Shown one piece after another: positions 51,506 through 60,270 of a stretch of 64,000 bases of DNA (its first letter is position 1; the number at the start of each line of letters is the position of its first letter). The position numbers were made by a program, and so were the translations under genes. The notes beneath the pieces were generated by a model, which worked only from the letters and a program-made list of their open reading frames with translations, was not told where the DNA came from and ran no database searches. The stretch is taken from the NCBI GenBank assembly GCA_963729815.1, contig CAVSPU010000002.1, positions 248,001-312,000 on the forward strand, given 5' to 3'. Source of the DNA: DAHUXN01 sp963729815 (GTDB lineage: Bacteria > Acidobacteriota > Terriglobia > Acidiferrales > UBA7541).

Positions 51506-52273
51506 ATGACGATGGAATTGATTCACGAAATTATTCCCGTGGGATTGCTGCAATGCAATTGCCAGATCGTCGGCGATCCGGCGACGCGGCAGGCGATCGT
51601 GATCGATCCGGGCGACGAAGTGGAGCGCATTCTGGCCATTCTCGCGAAACACAAATTGAAGGTGCAGGCAATTGTGAGTACGCACGCGCACATTGATCAT
51701 GTGGGTGGCCTGAAGAAATTGCACGACGTCACCGGCGCGCCCGTGCTGATGAACGAAGGCGACCTGGAAATGTATCGGCAGATGGATTTGCAGGCGCAAT
51801 TCCTCGGCGTCGCGCCGCCGCCGCTGGTGAAGATTGACAGTTTACTTTCGGAAGGTGACACAGTGCGCTGGGGAAATTACGAGGCGCGAGTGCTGCACAC
51901 ACCGGGGCATTCGCCGGGCAGCATCAGTTTGTATCTGCCGGTTTCGATGGACACGGGCGCAAGCGCGGGGGAGGGGAGTCGCATCGTGCTGCCGGGCCGC
52001 GCCGTCACGAAAAAAGCGCAAGAATCCTCTGACACGCATCGGAAACACGCAGACGCACAAGCACAGGCCCCGTGGCTCTTTGCCGGCGACACACTTTTCG
52101 CCGGTTCGATTGGGCGCACTGATTTATGGGGCGGCTCGTATCCGGAAATCATTCGCTCGATTCGCACGAAGCTGCTCGCGCTGCCCGAGGAGACTCTGGT
52201 TTTTCCTGGACATGGCCCGTCGACGACGCTTGCCATCGAGCGCGAATCCAACCCGTTTCTCAATTCTCGTTAG
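51506..52273 (+). CDS. MBL-fold metal-dependent hydrolase (glyoxalase II-like)
   Basis: 255 residues. The two-metal centre is complete: THAHIDHVGG (HxHxDH) at residues about 59-68, His in LHTPGHSPGSISLYL, Asp in FAGDTLFAGSIGRTDLWGG and the terminal His in VFPGHGPSTTLAIERESNPFL. The ending is typical of the YcbL/hydroxyacylglutathione-hydrolase-like group. It probably hydrolyses a thioester or a related small substrate in the cytoplasm. A hydrophilic insertion of about 40 residues (MDTGASAGEGSR to DAQAQAPW) splits the fold between two strands just before the FAGDT motif. Most relatives join these strands by a turn. The start codon follows an extended -10 with no ribosome site. Confidence 0.92.
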   Translation: MTMELIHEIIPVGLLQCNCQIVGDPATRQAIVIDPGDEVERILAILAKHKLKVQAIVSTHAHIDHVGGLKKLHDVTGAPVLMNEGDLEMYRQMDLQAQFLGVAPPPLVKIDSLLSEGDTVRWGNYEARVLHTPGHSPGSISLYLPVSMDTGASAGEGSRIVLPGRAVTKKAQESSDTHRKHADAQAQAPWLFAGDTLFAGSIGRTDLWGGSYPEIIRSIRTKLLALPEETLVFPGHGPSTTLAIERESNPFLNSR

Positions 52274-52313
52274 GGCGCGCGTTCAGGCGCAGGCCAGCCA
52301 ATGGTTCGCCAAA

Positions 52314-55262
52314 TTACGAGTTGAGTTTTGCGTATTCCGCTTTGGCTTGCTTGAGGATGGGATTATCGGGGTCCGCATTTTTCCAGAGTGCGAGAAAATC
52401 CTGATACGCAGTGCGGGCCTTGGGGATGTCGCCCGATAGCGCGTAGGCGCGCCCAAGGCCGAGATGGGCGAGCGCGGCGATTGGCTCGTTTCCGACCACG
52501 CCGGAATGACCGAGAATCTTCTGAAACTCACCGGTGGCTGCGGCGCCGTCCTTCGAGGCCAGGTAGGACTCCCCGCGTAAGTAAACGGGATATAGCGCGA
52601 AGGTGAAGGAAGCATTTCCTTCCGCCAATTCGTAAGGCTCAGTCGCGGCCAGCGCCTGAATGGCCTTTCCCGCATCGCCGCTTTGAAGGGCGATCACGGC
52701 ACGTATCATCGGAAGAAAATCGAACTGTACATCCGTATCTTCCGGGAAACGCTTGTTGAGATCAGCGGCTAAGCGCTCAGCCTGCGGCGAATCGCCCGCC
52801 AGGGCGAGGGCGATGCCCGAGAATGACTGAGAGATTTTACTGTTTGCCGTGGCGAGCGCGGCCTGCGCATCTTGCTTCGCTAGTGCGACATTGCCGACGA
52901 GTGCCTGGCGGATCGCGTCGTGCGCCTCGTATTCCGCCGTTGTCTCTTTTTCATCGGTTCGTCGCGCGGAATCGGCGGCGCGCCGCGCCAGCTCCTGAGC
53001 TTCCGTAAACTGCCCACGGTATGCCGCAGTCTCGGATTGCAGGAAGAGAATCTGATCGTCGACTCCCGGTTTTCCCGTCGCGGCGGCCACCTGCTGGGCC
53101 ATTCCGGCGGCGTCGTGTTCAAGGAAATCAACGTTGTAAAGAAGCAAAGGAATCCACGGCGAGTCGACGTTGTGAGCGCGCGAGTCCTGTATCAGGGCCT
53201 TGGCCTGGTCGAATTGGTCGATCCACTGGTAGCTGTAGGCCAGATTCACAACATTGTTTCCGCTGCCGGGATTGAGCTTCACAGCCTGCAGCGCCGCAGC
53301 ATGAGCCTTCGGGTAATCTCCCATGAGGGCATAAGTTGTCCACAGGTTCGTCGGCGGCTCGTCATCGTGAGGATACGTCTGCTCGAATAGCTCATAGGAC
53401 GTGCGAGCGGCCTCCAGATTTCCCGTGACGGCAAGATCATAAAACGAGGAAATGGCCAGATTTTCGCCCTCGCTCGCGCGCCCGCGCAATTCGTAAGCCC
53501 TGCGAGTAAACTCGGCGCAACGGTCGAATTGGCTGAGGGGTTGATAACTCTGGGCCAATCGCAAATAGGCCATGGCGAAATTTGGATCGAGGGAAATGGC
53601 CTTTTGGAAGAAGGGAATCGCCGCAGTGTAGTCGTTTGCAATGTCAGCGGTTTGATTACCCATGGCATAGGCTTGCAGGGCCTCGAGAGACGAAGTCGTG
53701 ACGTTCTCGGGCAATGCATCATACTTTTGCAGCGAGGCCAGCGATTCACCGAGTTTCGCGCGCAGCCGCGTGGCGGCGTCGCCGAGCGCTTTGAGCACCT
53801 GCTCTTTTCCGCTGGCGGTGACTTGTTCCTCGGCCAGCAGGTCGCCAGTGCGGCAATTCACGGCTCTCAGTCCTAAAACATATTCGCTACCCAAACTGGA
53901 AATTGAGCCCTCGATGGTGCCCGCGCTGGCGGTGCGCTGGCAGACGTCGCGCGCGACTTCTGGCGTGAGCCGCGCATCTTTTGGCTTGGCCATCAGCGTG
54001 AGCGTCTGCGCGATGCGGTCGTCGGAAATCAGGCTGATAAATGGCGACTGTTCGAGCTGAGCCGCAAGGCCCTGCCGGAGCGTGCCATCGAAGACGGGAT
54101 CGCCTGTAGTGTTGGTGAAGTCGGCGAGGACGATGGTGTCTTTGGAAGTAAGAACGGGCGCACGATGGAGGAAAGTATAGAGGCCGTAGGATGCCGCTGC
54201 GATGACGATGAACGCGATGATGACGATGTCGGGGGTGCTGAGTTTATCTTGGCGGGCGACGGTGACGACAGCCGAAGAGCCGGAAGGATGGGCCGCCCTG
54301 GCTGGTGCGGAAGAGGCGCCGGGCGCCGGTGCACTCGCGCCTGACGCGGCGAGCGATGCGGAGGAGCGGTCCGAATCGGTGTCGCGTTTGAGGCGCTTCA
54401 AGTCTGCGCGCAACTCGGCGGCCGATTGGCAGCGCACGTTGCGGTCTTTTTCGAGCGCCTTGTTGATAATTTCTTCCAGCTTGGGCGGAAGATCGGGATT
54501 GAGGCGAGTGGGCGGCGGCGGCTGGCGCTCCAGGATTGCGTTGAAGATGACGGCGGACGTGTTTCCGGCGAAGGGCGTCCGCCCGGTGGACATTTCGTAA
54601 AGCACGACGCCAAAGGAAAACAAATCCGTGCGGATATCGAGCTCTTCGCCGCGAGCTTGCTCCGGAGACATATAAGCGACAGTGCCGAGGGCCGCGCCGG
54701 GACTGGTGAGATCTTGCTCGGGGACAGCGATGGCATCGCGAGTTGGCGCGGTGAGGGTGTGCCCGTCTTCGCGAGAGAATTGCTTGGCGAGGCCGAAATC
54801 GAGAATTTTCGCGTGGCCGCGCGTGGTGATGAAAATATTCGCCGGCTTGATGTCGCGATGAATGATGCCTTTGGTGTGAGCAGCGTCGAGCGCGTCAGTA
54901 ATTTCGATGGAAAACTCGAGGGTTTGTTCGAGGGAGAGAGCTCCGCCGCTGATGCGGTGCTTGAGCGTGTGGCCGTCCAGAAATTCCATGGCGATGAAAT
55001 AGTGATCGGAATCGCGGCCGATTTCGTAAATGGTGCAGATGTTGGGATGGTTGAGCGCGGACGCAGCGCGGGCTTCGCGGCGAAAGCGTTCGAGCGCATG
55101 GGCGTCGCGCACGAGATCGTCAGAAAGGAATTTCAACGCGACAAGACGGCCGAGGTCGGTGTCTTCGGCTTTATAGACCACGCCCATTCCGCCTCCGCCG
55201 AGTTTCTCGAGGATGCGGTAGTGCGAGACTGTTTTTCCGATGAAGGGGTCTTTGTCCGTCAT
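52314..55262 (-). CDS. Receptor-like Ser/Thr protein kinase with TolB-like and TPR regions
   Basis: 982 residues. The kinase domain (residues about 15-280) has GGGGMGVVY, the lysine in VALKF (Lys44), HRDIKPAN (135-142), DFGLAKQ (155-161) and SPEQARGE, so it looks active. A low-complexity Ala/Ser/Pro linker leads to one transmembrane helix (about 344-365). The extracytoplasmic half begins with a TolB/FlgO-like domain (TIVLADFTNTTGDPVFDGTLRQGLAAQLEQ, residues about 375-490). It continues with repeated helical TPR units (AIPFFQKAISLDPNFAMAYLRLAQSYQPL onward) to the end. This domain order is common in Acidobacteriota. The receptor and targets are unknown. It has a strong promoter at 55300-55328 and no clear ribosome site before the ATG at 55262. 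Confidence 0.93.
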   Translation of the reverse strand: MTDKDPFIGKTVSHYRILEKLGGGGMGVVYKAEDTDLGRLVALKFLSDDLVRDAHALERFRREARAASALNHPNICTIYEIGRDSDHYFIAMEFLDGHTLKHRISGGALSLEQTLEFSIEITDALDAAHTKGIIHRDIKPANIFITTRGHAKILDFGLAKQFSREDGHTLTAPTRDAIAVPEQDLTSPGAALGTVAYMSPEQARGEELDIRTDLFSFGVVLYEMSTGRTPFAGNTSAVIFNAILERQPPPPTRLNPDLPPKLEEIINKALEKDRNVRCQSAAELRADLKRLKRDTDSDRSSASLAASGASAPAPGASSAPARAAHPSGSSAVVTVARQDKLSTPDIVIIAFIVIAAASYGLYTFLHRAPVLTSKDTIVLADFTNTTGDPVFDGTLRQGLAAQLEQSPFISLISDDRIAQTLTLMAKPKDARLTPEVARDVCQRTASAGTIEGSISSLGSEYVLGLRAVNCRTGDLLAEEQVTASGKEQVLKALGDAATRLRAKLGESLASLQKYDALPENVTTSSLEALQAYAMGNQTADIANDYTAAIPFFQKAISLDPNFAMAYLRLAQSYQPLSQFDRCAEFTRRAYELRGRASEGENLAISSFYDLAVTGNLEAARTSYELFEQTYPHDDEPPTNLWTTYALMGDYPKAHAAALQAVKLNPGSGNNVVNLAYSYQWIDQFDQAKALIQDSRAHNVDSPWIPLLLYNVDFLEHDAAGMAQQVAAATGKPGVDDQILFLQSETAAYRGQFTEAQELARRAADSARRTDEKETTAEYEAHDAIRQALVGNVALAKQDAQAALATANSKISQSFSGIALALAGDSPQAERLAADLNKRFPEDTDVQFDFLPMIRAVIALQSGDAGKAIQALAATEPYELAEGNASFTFALYPVYLRGESYLASKDGAAATGEFQKILGHSGVVGNEPIAALAHLGLGRAYALSGDIPKARTAYQDFLALWKNADPDNPILKQAKAEYAKLNS

Positions 55263-55299
55263 GCTGGGCTTGCGGCGGTGTGGCCGCTGCGGCTTGCGA

Positions 55300-55328
55300 A
55301 TTGTATTGGTAGCGCGGAGTCAAGTCAA
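55300..55328 (-). promoter_or_regulatory. Strong sigma-70-like promoter of the kinase gene
   Basis: On the minus strand, TTGACT (55323-55328), a 17-base spacer and TACAAT (55300-55305). Transcription would begin near 55293, about 30 bases before the kinase start. Confidence 0.65.
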
Positions 55329-55360
55329 CGCGCGAGCACGTTGCGCCGTGCGCGAAGAGT

Positions 55361-55639
55361 TTACGCTCCGCCGGCTTCACGGGCGTGACGCTCGGCGCGC
55401 AAATTTTCCATCACGCTCTGAATCAACTGCTTGGCGTTTTGCAGCTCGCCCGTGATTATGCGGATGTCCATCGCGGGCATCTGCGGATTGCCCGCGCTGT
55501 GGCAATACACGCCGTGCTGGCCGACGAGGACCATCGCATTCGTGAGCAAGTCCAAAGTGACGGCGAGACGGCCGCGCTGAGGACCCATCATGGTCTCGTA
55601 GTGCTCAAGTTCTTCACGGTGCTCGTCGAAAACTGTCAT
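55361..55639 (-). CDS. Conserved small helical protein, unknown
   Basis: 92 residues. ATG 55639 has AAGGAGC at good spacing. The sequence is largely helical, with MMGPQRGRLAVTLDLLTNAMVLVG in the middle and ITGELQNAKQLIQSVMENLRAERHAREAGGA at the end. The HGVYCHSAGNP stretch contains one Cys and two His. It has no signal peptide and no membrane helix. No family is recognised. The good ribosome site and coding-like codon use support it as real. It lies upstream of the kinase gene on the same strand (about 100 bases) but the kinase has its own promoter between them. Confidence 0.7.
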   Translation of the reverse strand: MTVFDEHREELEHYETMMGPQRGRLAVTLDLLTNAMVLVGQHGVYCHSAGNPQMPAMDIRIITGELQNAKQLIQSVMENLRAERHAREAGGA

Positions 55640-56030
55640 CCGTTATGCTCCTTAGTGATTCGCTTCAATTCCGCGGCGGCATGCAATCCTCTACGGTAAC
55701 TGTTTTGCGGAAGCGCGGCAACGTTGCCCTGCGGGGAGCGCGACAGGCGGTTTGTAGTGCACTGTGTAGTGCCACACTGGTATTGCAATCGAGGAACCTC
55801 AACGGGGCGCCAGCTTTACACGGCCTGGGGTGCGCCCGATAATCAGAGAGGAAACAGGCGGCGCCGCAGGAGTGAAGTTCTTGGGGCATCTCGCGGCCGG
55901 GCATCCCGAGAGAGATTTCTTCATGCGGGGCATCGTCGTACAAAGCATCGCAGGGCAACGCGAAATGCCGCGCGGATTTACGAACGGCCACAGGCGGCAG
56001 AAGTCGCATGCAGAAAGTCTTGAGGGGATC
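55640..56030. other. Intergenic, uncertain 5' part of the next gene
   Basis: A reading frame joining the gene at 56031 stays open back to 55830. It contains no usable ribosome site and gives a Gly/Arg-rich sequence unlike the rest of the protein. No repeat or RNA structure is obvious. It may contain the promoter of the LRV-like gene and of the small minus-strand gene at 55361-55639. Confidence 0.4.
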
Positions 56031-56591
56031 ATGAGACGTTCGGATCTGGTGAGCAACGCAGCGAAGGGAAAAGCGCCGCGGACCTCGCAGGTGGTGTTCG
56101 GCGAACGCCAGCACCTGTTGCGGGTGCTCGATTCCGTGGAACACAGCGCGCTGCCGCATGGGCGGCTGGAGCAAGAGCGCAGAATGATCGAGCAGTTGAT
56201 TCACGCGCGCACGCAGGAATTAAACCGTATCAATACCTCGTGGGACGAAAAAGTCGGATTTGTCCTGAGCGCGGAAGTGAAGCCTGAAGCGCTCGAAAAG
56301 CTCTATCGCGAGACGCCGGGCGAAGATTACTATCTCTTGCGGCTGATCAGCGAGCATCCGAAGGTTTCCGCGAAGACCCTGCGGCGGCTGGCGAAACATC
56401 CCTACGCGGCGATCCGCGAAAACATCGCGCGCCACCCCAGCGCCGATGCCGCGACGCTCACTTCGTTGAGCAAGGATCGGACGCAGCCGCTGTGGTACCT
56501 GGTGGCGTTCAATCCGAATGCGCCATCCGGCCTGCGCCAGAAATTGCGCGAGCGCATGCGCAAGCTCGGCGAAAAAACCGCGACGCAATAG
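56031..56591 (+). CDS. Leucine-rich repeat variant (LRV)-like protein
   Basis: 186 residues from ATG 56031 with GAGGGG just upstream. An N-terminal amphipathic part (residues 1-70) contains a long charged helix (EQERRMIEQLIHARTQELNRINTSW). Residues about 95-175 are short repeats of helical 8-12-residue units of LRV type: LLRLISEHPKVSAKTLRRLAKHPYAAIRENIARHPSADAATLTSLSKDRTQPLWYLVAFNPNAPSGLRQKL. The repeating core is 'LxxLAxHPxxxIRxxIAxHP'. Such solenoids usually bind other proteins. No enzyme motif. Its partner is unknown. Confidence 0.7.
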   Translation: MRRSDLVSNAAKGKAPRTSQVVFGERQHLLRVLDSVEHSALPHGRLEQERRMIEQLIHARTQELNRINTSWDEKVGFVLSAEVKPEALEKLYRETPGEDYYLLRLISEHPKVSAKTLRRLAKHPYAAIRENIARHPSADAATLTSLSKDRTQPLWYLVAFNPNAPSGLRQKLRERMRKLGEKTATQ

Positions 56592-56607
56592 CTTTTGTGT
56601 GGTGCGC

Positions 56608-57477
56608 TCAACGGCCCGAGGACGGGTCGGGCGACGCCGCGACATCCACATCGACAAAAATCCTCTGTGTTCCTGTGAGCAACGGCGCGTAGCAATTTCC
56701 GTCCGAAGCGTATTCAGAGGCGCAGGCAGCCGTCAGATTTTTTCTTCGAGGCGACTGCGCAATTTGCCAGACCGCTGCAAAGGGTACGCCGCTACTGCGA
56801 GGCGCGAGATTTTTCGCGGGAAAAGCGCAGCCGGGCGAAGGCGGGCACGCATCGTTGTAAATAAAGAAAGCGATTTTCCGGCTGCCGGCGTTTTGTCGAA
56901 TGTCATCGGCGGTGATGATCTCCGCTTTGCCCTCCTTCACGGGAATTCCCGAGCAATAAATGCCGGCGCGGTATTCCGAAACGTTGACAGCATCAATCCA
57001 AGCGTAAAGATAAGCGCGCTGCTCGGGAAGCATGCGCCCGCCTTCTTCCTGATCGAGAAAGATGATCGCGCCGGCGGGGAAGCCGTCCTTCCTGGCTGCG
57101 GCGATGGCATCGAGAGCGTCGCGCGAGCCGAGAGATTTGGGGTCACGAGATGAATTGATTTGCTTGTCAGTACGGCCATTGAAGAGCAGCAGGAATCCGA
57201 AACCCTCCGAACGCAATATGCCGCGCTTGCCCAGCCACGAATTCGAAGTTTCGCCGGGCGGGGGATTGAGCCAGTAGCCGGAAAAAGCGAAGGTGTGGCG
57301 CAGGGCATCGAGAGACGCGTCGCCTGGGTAATCGTTTCGGTCGAAGCCAAGATAACTCGCGGGGAGTTCGGATTTCGACCGCCAAAATCCTCGGTTTAGG
57401 GTTCGACTGTGACAATTCACCGCCCCCGCAAACAAGGCGAGCATCGCGATGGCGCGAGAGGAAAGAGCGAGTCTCAA
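56608..57477 (-). CDS. Secreted DUF1906-like glycoside-hydrolase-fold protein
   Basis: 289 residues from a TTG at 57477 (no good ribosome site; ATG 57444 is an alternative). The N-terminus is hydrophobic (AIAMLALFAGAVNC) and may be a signal or lipoprotein signal, the Cys at the end being suggestive. A TIM-barrel-like domain similar to DUF1906/Rv2525c follows: PASYLGFDRNDYPGDASLDALRHTFAFSGYWLNPP, then GFGFLLLFNGRT, ALDAIAAARKDGFPAGAIIFLDQEEGGRML and YLYAWIDAVNVSEYRAGIYCSG. The FD and LDQEE pairs are where catalytic acids of related hydrolases sit. The C-terminal part has several Cys, perhaps disulphides in the periplasm. The substrate is unknown, possibly a wall glycan. Confidence 0.75.
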   Translation of the reverse strand: MRLALSSRAIAMLALFAGAVNCHSRTLNRGFWRSKSELPASYLGFDRNDYPGDASLDALRHTFAFSGYWLNPPPGETSNSWLGKRGILRSEGFGFLLLFNGRTDKQINSSRDPKSLGSRDALDAIAAARKDGFPAGAIIFLDQEEGGRMLPEQRAYLYAWIDAVNVSEYRAGIYCSGIPVKEGKAEIITADDIRQNAGSRKIAFFIYNDACPPSPGCAFPAKNLAPRSSGVPFAAVWQIAQSPRRKNLTAACASEYASDGNCYAPLLTGTQRIFVDVDVAASPDPSSGR

Positions 57478-57569
57478 TTTGCTTTTCTCACGGGCATGCG
57501 TTCGGCCCCGAGGCTAGAATCAAATGGCCTTCTTGACGTTGCGGCAATCGTCGGATTGAATGTAACCCG

Positions 57570-58742
57570 ATGATGCGGCCTTCCAGCTTCAAATTCGACC
57601 CGATTATCCGGCCGAAAATGCCAGAACTCGACTGCGTTCGCGGTGTAGCCATTCTGCTGGTTCTTTTCTACCACGGCTTTTTCTGGTCGAACAATGTGAC
57701 GGGTCTCCATGGCATCGAGAAAGCAATCGTGGAGGCAACCCGGCCGGGGTGGCTGGGCGTAAATCTGTTCTTTGTTCTTTCGGGTTTCTTGATCACTGGC
57801 ATTTTGCTCGATTCGAGAGGCAACAAGCATTACTTCCGCTCCTTTTACACGAGGCGCGCTCTGCGAATTCTGCCTGCCTACTATGGCGTACTGCTGCTGC
57901 TATTCCTGATGGGAGTGCGGCCACGGTCATTCCTTGTGCTCAGTGTATTTTATTTGTCGAACGTGACGCCGCTGTTCGGAATCGCACAAGCCTATGCGGT
58001 GCTGTGGTCGCTGGCGGTCGAGGAACACTTTTATCTGGTGTGGCCCAGCATTGTGCATATGCTGTCGAGGGAATCGCTGGCGAGATGGGCGATAGCAATC
58101 ACTTGCATTGTTCCCGTGTTGCGGGCGGGTTCGTTCTTGGCAGGCTGGCGCGACGGTCTGAGCGAGTATACGTGGTTGGTGGCCGACGGACTGGCTATGG
58201 GAGCTTGGTTAGCCACATATGTTAGGAAGCCGAACTTCACGAGAAGTGGACTGGCGCGCGTTGCGATTGTAGCTATCGCCGTCGCTACCACCGTTACGAT
58301 CATCGGCGCGAGGTTCGGCATTCTTACTCGCCAGACGCTCCTCGGTGCGGCACTTCAGGAATCATGCGGCAATCTTGCCTTCACAGGAATTATCGGAGGG
58401 GTTTTGCTCACGGGGACGGGGCGATGGCGGTTTCTGATGCGCCGTCCGACGCTGAGCTTTTACGGGTACATCAGTTACGGTTTGTATCTGATTCATCTGA
58501 TTGTGTTCGATGAGTACGATCGCGTGATTCGAAAGATTCTGCCACAGTTTGGAACGTCGAATGGACATTTTGCAGTCATGGTCATGCGATTTACAATTTG
58601 CGGCATTTTCGCTACCGCGCTGGCGTTTGTTTCGCGACGCTATTTCGAGGGACCATTTTTGCAAATGAAAAAGCGATATGCTCCGGTCTCGACGGTTGCC
58701 GACGAACCGATTGCGGCACGTTCTTCCTCGACGGCTTCATAG
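57570..58742 (+). CDS. Acyltransferase family 3 membrane protein
   Basis: 390 residues with about ten membrane helices. The acyltransferase-3 pattern is present: PELDCVRGVAILLVLFYHGFF with the catalytic His, WLGVNLFFVLSGFLITGIL, RSFYTRRALRILPAYYGVLLLLFL, LWSLAVEEHFYLVWPSIV and SYGLYLIHLIVF. Such enzymes O-acylate (often O-acetylate) polysaccharides, lipids or antibiotics from the membrane. The target is unknown, and no polysaccharide genes are beside it. The start ATG ATG (57570) lacks a clear ribosome site; ATG 57618 (MPELDC) is possible but would remove the short tail before the family start. Confidence 0.92.
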   Translation: MMRPSSFKFDPIIRPKMPELDCVRGVAILLVLFYHGFFWSNNVTGLHGIEKAIVEATRPGWLGVNLFFVLSGFLITGILLDSRGNKHYFRSFYTRRALRILPAYYGVLLLLFLMGVRPRSFLVLSVFYLSNVTPLFGIAQAYAVLWSLAVEEHFYLVWPSIVHMLSRESLARWAIAITCIVPVLRAGSFLAGWRDGLSEYTWLVADGLAMGAWLATYVRKPNFTRSGLARVAIVAIAVATTVTIIGARFGILTRQTLLGAALQESCGNLAFTGIIGGVLLTGTGRWRFLMRRPTLSFYGYISYGLYLIHLIVFDEYDRVIRKILPQFGTSNGHFAVMVMRFTICGIFATALAFVSRRYFEGPFLQMKKRYAPVSTVADEPIAARSSSTAS

Positions 58743-58914
58743 GCACGGGGCGGAACTCATTCAGCCTCGCCGTCCTGCTCATCTTTAAGCTATTTCAGTT
58801 CCGCTTAAGAAACGGGTCTCGGCGATGTGAAACCTTTGGCGGCGAAGGCGCGTCCGAAGATTAACATGCCTCCGGCACGGCCGCGGGGAATGGCCAAAAG
58901 GAGCTCAAAGCCGC

Positions 58915-59511
58915 GTGACGGTGCTGGATGTATCGGCGTATATCGGGTTGATCGCTGTCGGATTCGCCACTGCGAACATCCTGATTGGACTGATGATTTT
59001 TGGCCGGTACAGCCCGTTGCGCTATTGGCCCCACTGGCGCTTCGACATCTTTCGAATTCACCGCTGGACTGGCTACGGCACAATTGGATTCACGCTGCTG
59101 CATCCGCTGCCGCTGCTGCTGAATTCGAATCCGCATTTTCGAATCGTGGACATTGCGTTTCCGGTCTGGTCGCCGCAACAACCGCTGGAAAACACGATTG
59201 GCGCGGCGGCCCTTTATCTTCTGGTTGTCATCGTCGGCACGTCGCTCTACCGCATTGAACTTGGGCGGCACCTCTGGAAGCTTTTCCATTACTTGACGTA
59301 TCCGGCTGCCGCGACGCTGTTCATCCACGGAATCTTGACCGATCCGAATCTGAACGGCCAGCCGATCGATTACCTGGACGGTGGAAAGGTGTTTGTCGAG
59401 ATTTGCCTGGTGATCATCGTCTGCGCAAGCGCATGGCGAGTGCACTACGGCAGGAAGAAGCGGCTGGCGAAGCGCGTGCGCACATTGGGACCAGAAGCAA
59501 TCGCGGATTGA
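58915..59511 (+). CDS. Ferric reductase-like heme b membrane protein
   Basis: 198 residues, with five or six predicted membrane helices. Two pairs of His about one helix-length apart could ligate two hemes: His49 and His63 (FRIHRWTGYGTIGFTLLHPL), His125 and His138 (KLFHYLTYPAAATLFIHGIL). The fold and size match the ferric-reductase-like transmembrane domain and the MsrQ-like branch. There is no flavin or NAD domain, and no msrP or other reductase subunit is nearby. It probably passes electrons across the membrane to an unknown partner. The start is GTG 58915 with AGGAG 11 bases upstream. Confidence 0.85.
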   Translation: MTVLDVSAYIGLIAVGFATANILIGLMIFGRYSPLRYWPHWRFDIFRIHRWTGYGTIGFTLLHPLPLLLNSNPHFRIVDIAFPVWSPQQPLENTIGAAALYLLVVIVGTSLYRIELGRHLWKLFHYLTYPAAATLFIHGILTDPNLNGQPIDYLDGGKVFVEICLVIIVCASAWRVHYGRKKRLAKRVRTLGPEAIAD

Positions 59512-59877
59512 TTTGGGAATGCGGCGCGCAGCAGCGCCAGATACGGCTTCGCACTGACCGCGCTGTGAGGTAGTTCACTTCATTTTGAAAGCTAGTCTTC
59601 TTGACGGTTAGTCTTGCTTCAACTTCTGTTCAATTCGTGAGCAGGGCCGCGCTGTTCCGTTGTGAAACATGGGGGTCATAATTGGTGCACGTTCGATTGG
59701 GCAATGGCGAATTTGCGCGAAACGCGCACCGGAACTTGCCGCGTATCTTGATTCCTTGCATGAACTTGGGCGTTCGACCCGCGTTTGGTGCGGTGGGGAG
59801 GTTTGGCCACCATGATGCACTTAGATAGTTCAAGTATGGTGGGGAATCGAACAGGCTTAGACACGGGGGGAATCGAG
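59512..59877. other. Intergenic, no clear content
   Basis: An A/T-richer spacer. The frame of the next gene stays open from 59785, with ATGs at 59812 and 59836 and G-rich tracts that could serve as ribosome sites (GGGGAGG 59794-59800). The start at 59878 was preferred, so the true 5' end is uncertain. A minus-strand frame running the length of this region is a shadow. No terminator was recognised. Confidence 0.4.
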
Positions 59878-60156
59878 ATGCAAGTAGGAAACGAAAGCCG
59901 AGCGATGATTTGCCGAGGAGTCGAAACCGAAGGGCCGATCGGGGAACAGAAGCTGTGGATCGCAGTTCTGCTGCAGGCGCTGGAAGATTTTCGGTCGGAT
60001 CGCTTGCGAGCCAAGCGAGCGGCGGAAGAGTTTCTACTGGAAGACAAAGAGGATTTCGAAACCGTGTGCGACGGAGCGGGAATTGACGCAAGCGCGTTCC
60101 GTACGCGGCTGTCTCGCGCACACTTGAGGAAAGGGCCTTCGCTGCTGGCGGCATAG
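59878..60156 (+). CDS. Small phage-type protein of unknown function
   Basis: 92 residues from ATG 59878 (preceded by a G6 tract at 7 bases; earlier in-frame ATGs at 59812 and 59836 are alternatives). Mostly helical. The core is LWIAVLLQALEDFRSD, AKRAAEEFLLEDKEDFETVCDGAGIDASAFRTRLSRAH. The order 'LWxAVLxQALxDxx, ... W/FLxxxxxDFxxVCxxAGIDPxxxRxRL' is familiar from short proteins of phage and genomic islands. That family impression is from memory and unverified. It lies 114 bases before the nucleotidyltransferase gene, co-directional with the cassette that follows, but a link is not shown. Confidence 0.55.
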   Translation: MQVGNESRAMICRGVETEGPIGEQKLWIAVLLQALEDFRSDRLRAKRAAEEFLLEDKEDFETVCDGAGIDASAFRTRLSRAHLRKGPSLLAA

Positions 60157-60270
60157 CACCGGCAAATTGCTACGGACCCCAGAAAGCCCCGCAAATTGAA
60201 GCGACGCTGCCGCTTTCAGGATAAACTTGCCGCTGATATTCCTGCTTTGTGAAAGAGGGAGCGGCGAGGC

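Noticed and set aside
55665..56204. A 179-residue minus-strand ORF
   Set aside because: It is antisense to the LRV-like gene start and upstream spacer, with no signal peptide or ribosome site and poor composition.
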